Positions 5,097 to 6,260 of a stretch of DNA of 6,260 nt are shown in pieces; position 1 is the first letter of the stretch, and each line of letters opens with the position of its first letter. A program made the position numbers and the translations under genes. The notes beneath the pieces were generated by a model, which did no database searches, was not told where the DNA came from, and worked only from the letters and a program-made list of their open reading frames with translations. The DNA lies in assembly GCA_026394265.1 (NCBI GenBank), contig JAPKYO010000011.1, positions 1 through 6,260 of the forward strand, written 5' to 3'. The DNA comes from Candidatus Bathyarchaeota archaeon. Lineage in GTDB: Archaea; Thermoproteota; Bathyarchaeia; TCS64.

Positions 5097-6260
5097 AGGT
5101 AGGGCATACCTACAGCCTGACCGGCGAATACAGCGTCGACCAGATCACCGTACTACTCTTGCGGGGGCGCGAGCTGGCGAAGGGAGACCTCGTCTACGTC
5201 AAGCACCCAAAGAATGGGTCACCCGTCGTCTATCAGGTGGTCAAAGTGTACCCACACAAGCGGGTCCGAGAGTACGAGGAGGCGCTCCTCACCGAGGGGC
5301 GAGTCATAGACGACGCCGAGGACTCTAGCCTGCACGCCGAGGCGTACCAGTGGGGGTGGATGGACGGCGAAGACAGCCTCAGGCCACTCAGGCACCCCCT
5401 CTCCCCAAACACGCAGGTCTTCGCCGCGGAGCGCGACCTAGTCTCCAAGTTCACGAAGCCCAACGGGGAGTGGAAGTTCCTACTCGGAACCGATCCCACC
5501 ACGGACCTCGACGTCGAGCTGGGCATCTACCCGCTGATCAGGCAGAGCTGCCTCATCTGCGGCGCCGTGGGGACGGGGAAGACGACGACCGCCATCAGCA
5601 TGGTGGCGCGCGCCGCCAACGCGAATCCCCCCGTCCGCTTCTTCATAGTCGACAAGGACGGCGAGTACAGTAGCCTCACGGACCGCCTCGGGGCGGGCGC
5701 CGTCCTCAAGGTGCCCTGGAGCAGCTTCTTCCAGCCCGGGGACATCCCGTGGGACGACTACGTCGCCGAGTTCGGCTGGCAGAAGACGTGGTGGAACGCC
5801 AAGATACTCACACAGGCCCTGAAGGTCCTCTACGCGCAGGCAGCCACCGTAACGAAGGCGAACCTCCGCCGCGCCGTCGCCATAGTCAGCCCCGAGAACC
5901 TCGGCTTCAACAAGAAGGCCGACGAGTGGGAACTCTACAGGGCGCAGGTGGAGAACGCGATAAACACGAGCCGACTCATCCCCGAGGGCGAGGCCACAGT
6001 CCTCGACCCCGTCCAGCTCCTAAAGGAGAGGAAGATTGTGATCATGGACCTGAGCGACGGTAAGGACACGTGGGAGCAGAAGCACCTCGTCGTGGCACAG
6101 GTTCTCCGGAAAATCTTCGGGGAGGCCCTTGAGAACAGGAAGTTCGGCTGTATAGTTGTGCTTGAGGAGGCGATGTACTACGCCCCACAGCATGGGGTCT
6201 TTGAGATCGGTGAGAAGGAGAGCCGGGGGAAGCTCCTCGGAGTCATAAAGGAGATCGCGA
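5081..6260 (+). CDS. herA: HerA-type DNA translocase, 3'-truncated
   Basis: HerA is a hexameric FtsK-like ATPase that pumps DNA into NurA. The frame is open for 393 codons to the window edge. Residues about 5-125 fit the beta-barrel HAS domain that opens HerA proteins (KGDLVYVKHP, then YQVVKVYP). Walker A is GAVGTGKT at 161-168. FIVDKDGEYSSL (188-199) corresponds to the HerA motif usually written DxxGEY. Walker B is CIVVLEEAMYYAPQ (357-370), with the acidic pair at 362-363. The C-terminal arginine finger and sensor region is cut off. Two positions differ from the commonest archaeal HerA: Walker A is not GTTGSGKS-like, and the usual EAH after Walker B reads EAM. This may be a divergent HerA subfamily. 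The ATG lies inside nurA with a good ribosome binding site. Confidence 0.88.
   Translation, partial: MDGGLKVGHTYSLTGEYSVDQITVLLLRGRELAKGDLVYVKHPKNGSPVVYQVVKVYPHKRVREYEEALLTEGRVIDDAEDSSLHAEAYQWGWMDGEDSLRPLRHPLSPNTQVFAAERDLVSKFTKPNGEWKFLLGTDPTTDLDVELGIYPLIRQSCLICGAVGTGKTTTAISMVARAANANPPVRFFIVDKDGEYSSLTDRLGAGAVLKVPWSSFFQPGDIPWDDYVAEFGWQKTWWNAKILTQALKVLYAQAATVTKANLRRAVAIVSPENLGFNKKADEWELYRAQVENAINTSRLIPEGEATVLDPVQLLKERKIVIMDLSDGKDTWEQKHLVVAQVLRKIFGEALENRKFGCIVVLEEAMYYAPQHGVFEIGEKESRGKLLGVIKEIA

Overview
The window reads as archaeal chromosome, probably from the TACK/Thermoproteota side and possibly thermophilic. Three things point there. The first gene is the C-terminal two thirds of GatE, the archaeal subunit of the GatDE tRNA-dependent amidotransferase. 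The last two genes are a NurA nuclease and a HerA DNA translocase. Upstream of several genes there are archaeal TATA-like boxes about 24-31 bases before the start, including one that implies a leaderless mRNA. Coding DNA is GC-rich with many AGG/AAG/CTC codons, while the intergenic gaps are strikingly AT-rich. I cannot place the organism more finely.

Layout: (1) 3-1250 (+), 5'-truncated gatE. (2) 1251-1472, AT-rich gap with a small perfect hairpin. (3) 1473-2415 (+), two genes one base apart whose proteins share an architecture: an N-terminal beta-beta-alpha module and a C-terminal winged helix. (4) 2354-3828 (-), five very small winged-helix (wHTH) genes. The first four are packed stop-to-start or with 4-base ATGA/GTGA overlaps. 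The fifth has its own TATA-like box and converges on the (+) pair with a 62-base coding overlap. (5) 3829-4028, AT-rich divergent control region with TATA-like boxes for both directions and a CGCTCG/CGAGCG dyad between them. (6) 4029-6260 (+), nurA overlapping herA by 16 bases, with herA running off the end.

The unusual part is the array of seven winged-helix proteins beside a divergently transcribed nurA-herA pair. NurA and HerA form the nuclease/translocase machine used for DNA end resection in archaea, and HerA-nuclease pairs also occur in defence systems. The small proteins have almost nothing beyond one wHTH and a hydrophobic C-terminal helix, several are recognisable paralogs, and their tight packing suggests coordinated production. 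Plausible roles are a set of hetero-oligomeric transcription factors or small DNA-binding adaptors; their link to NurA-HerA is inference from position only. The first two genes of the array lie in one frame separated by a single TAG, followed directly by a TTG start, so a fused two-wHTH product is possible but unproven.
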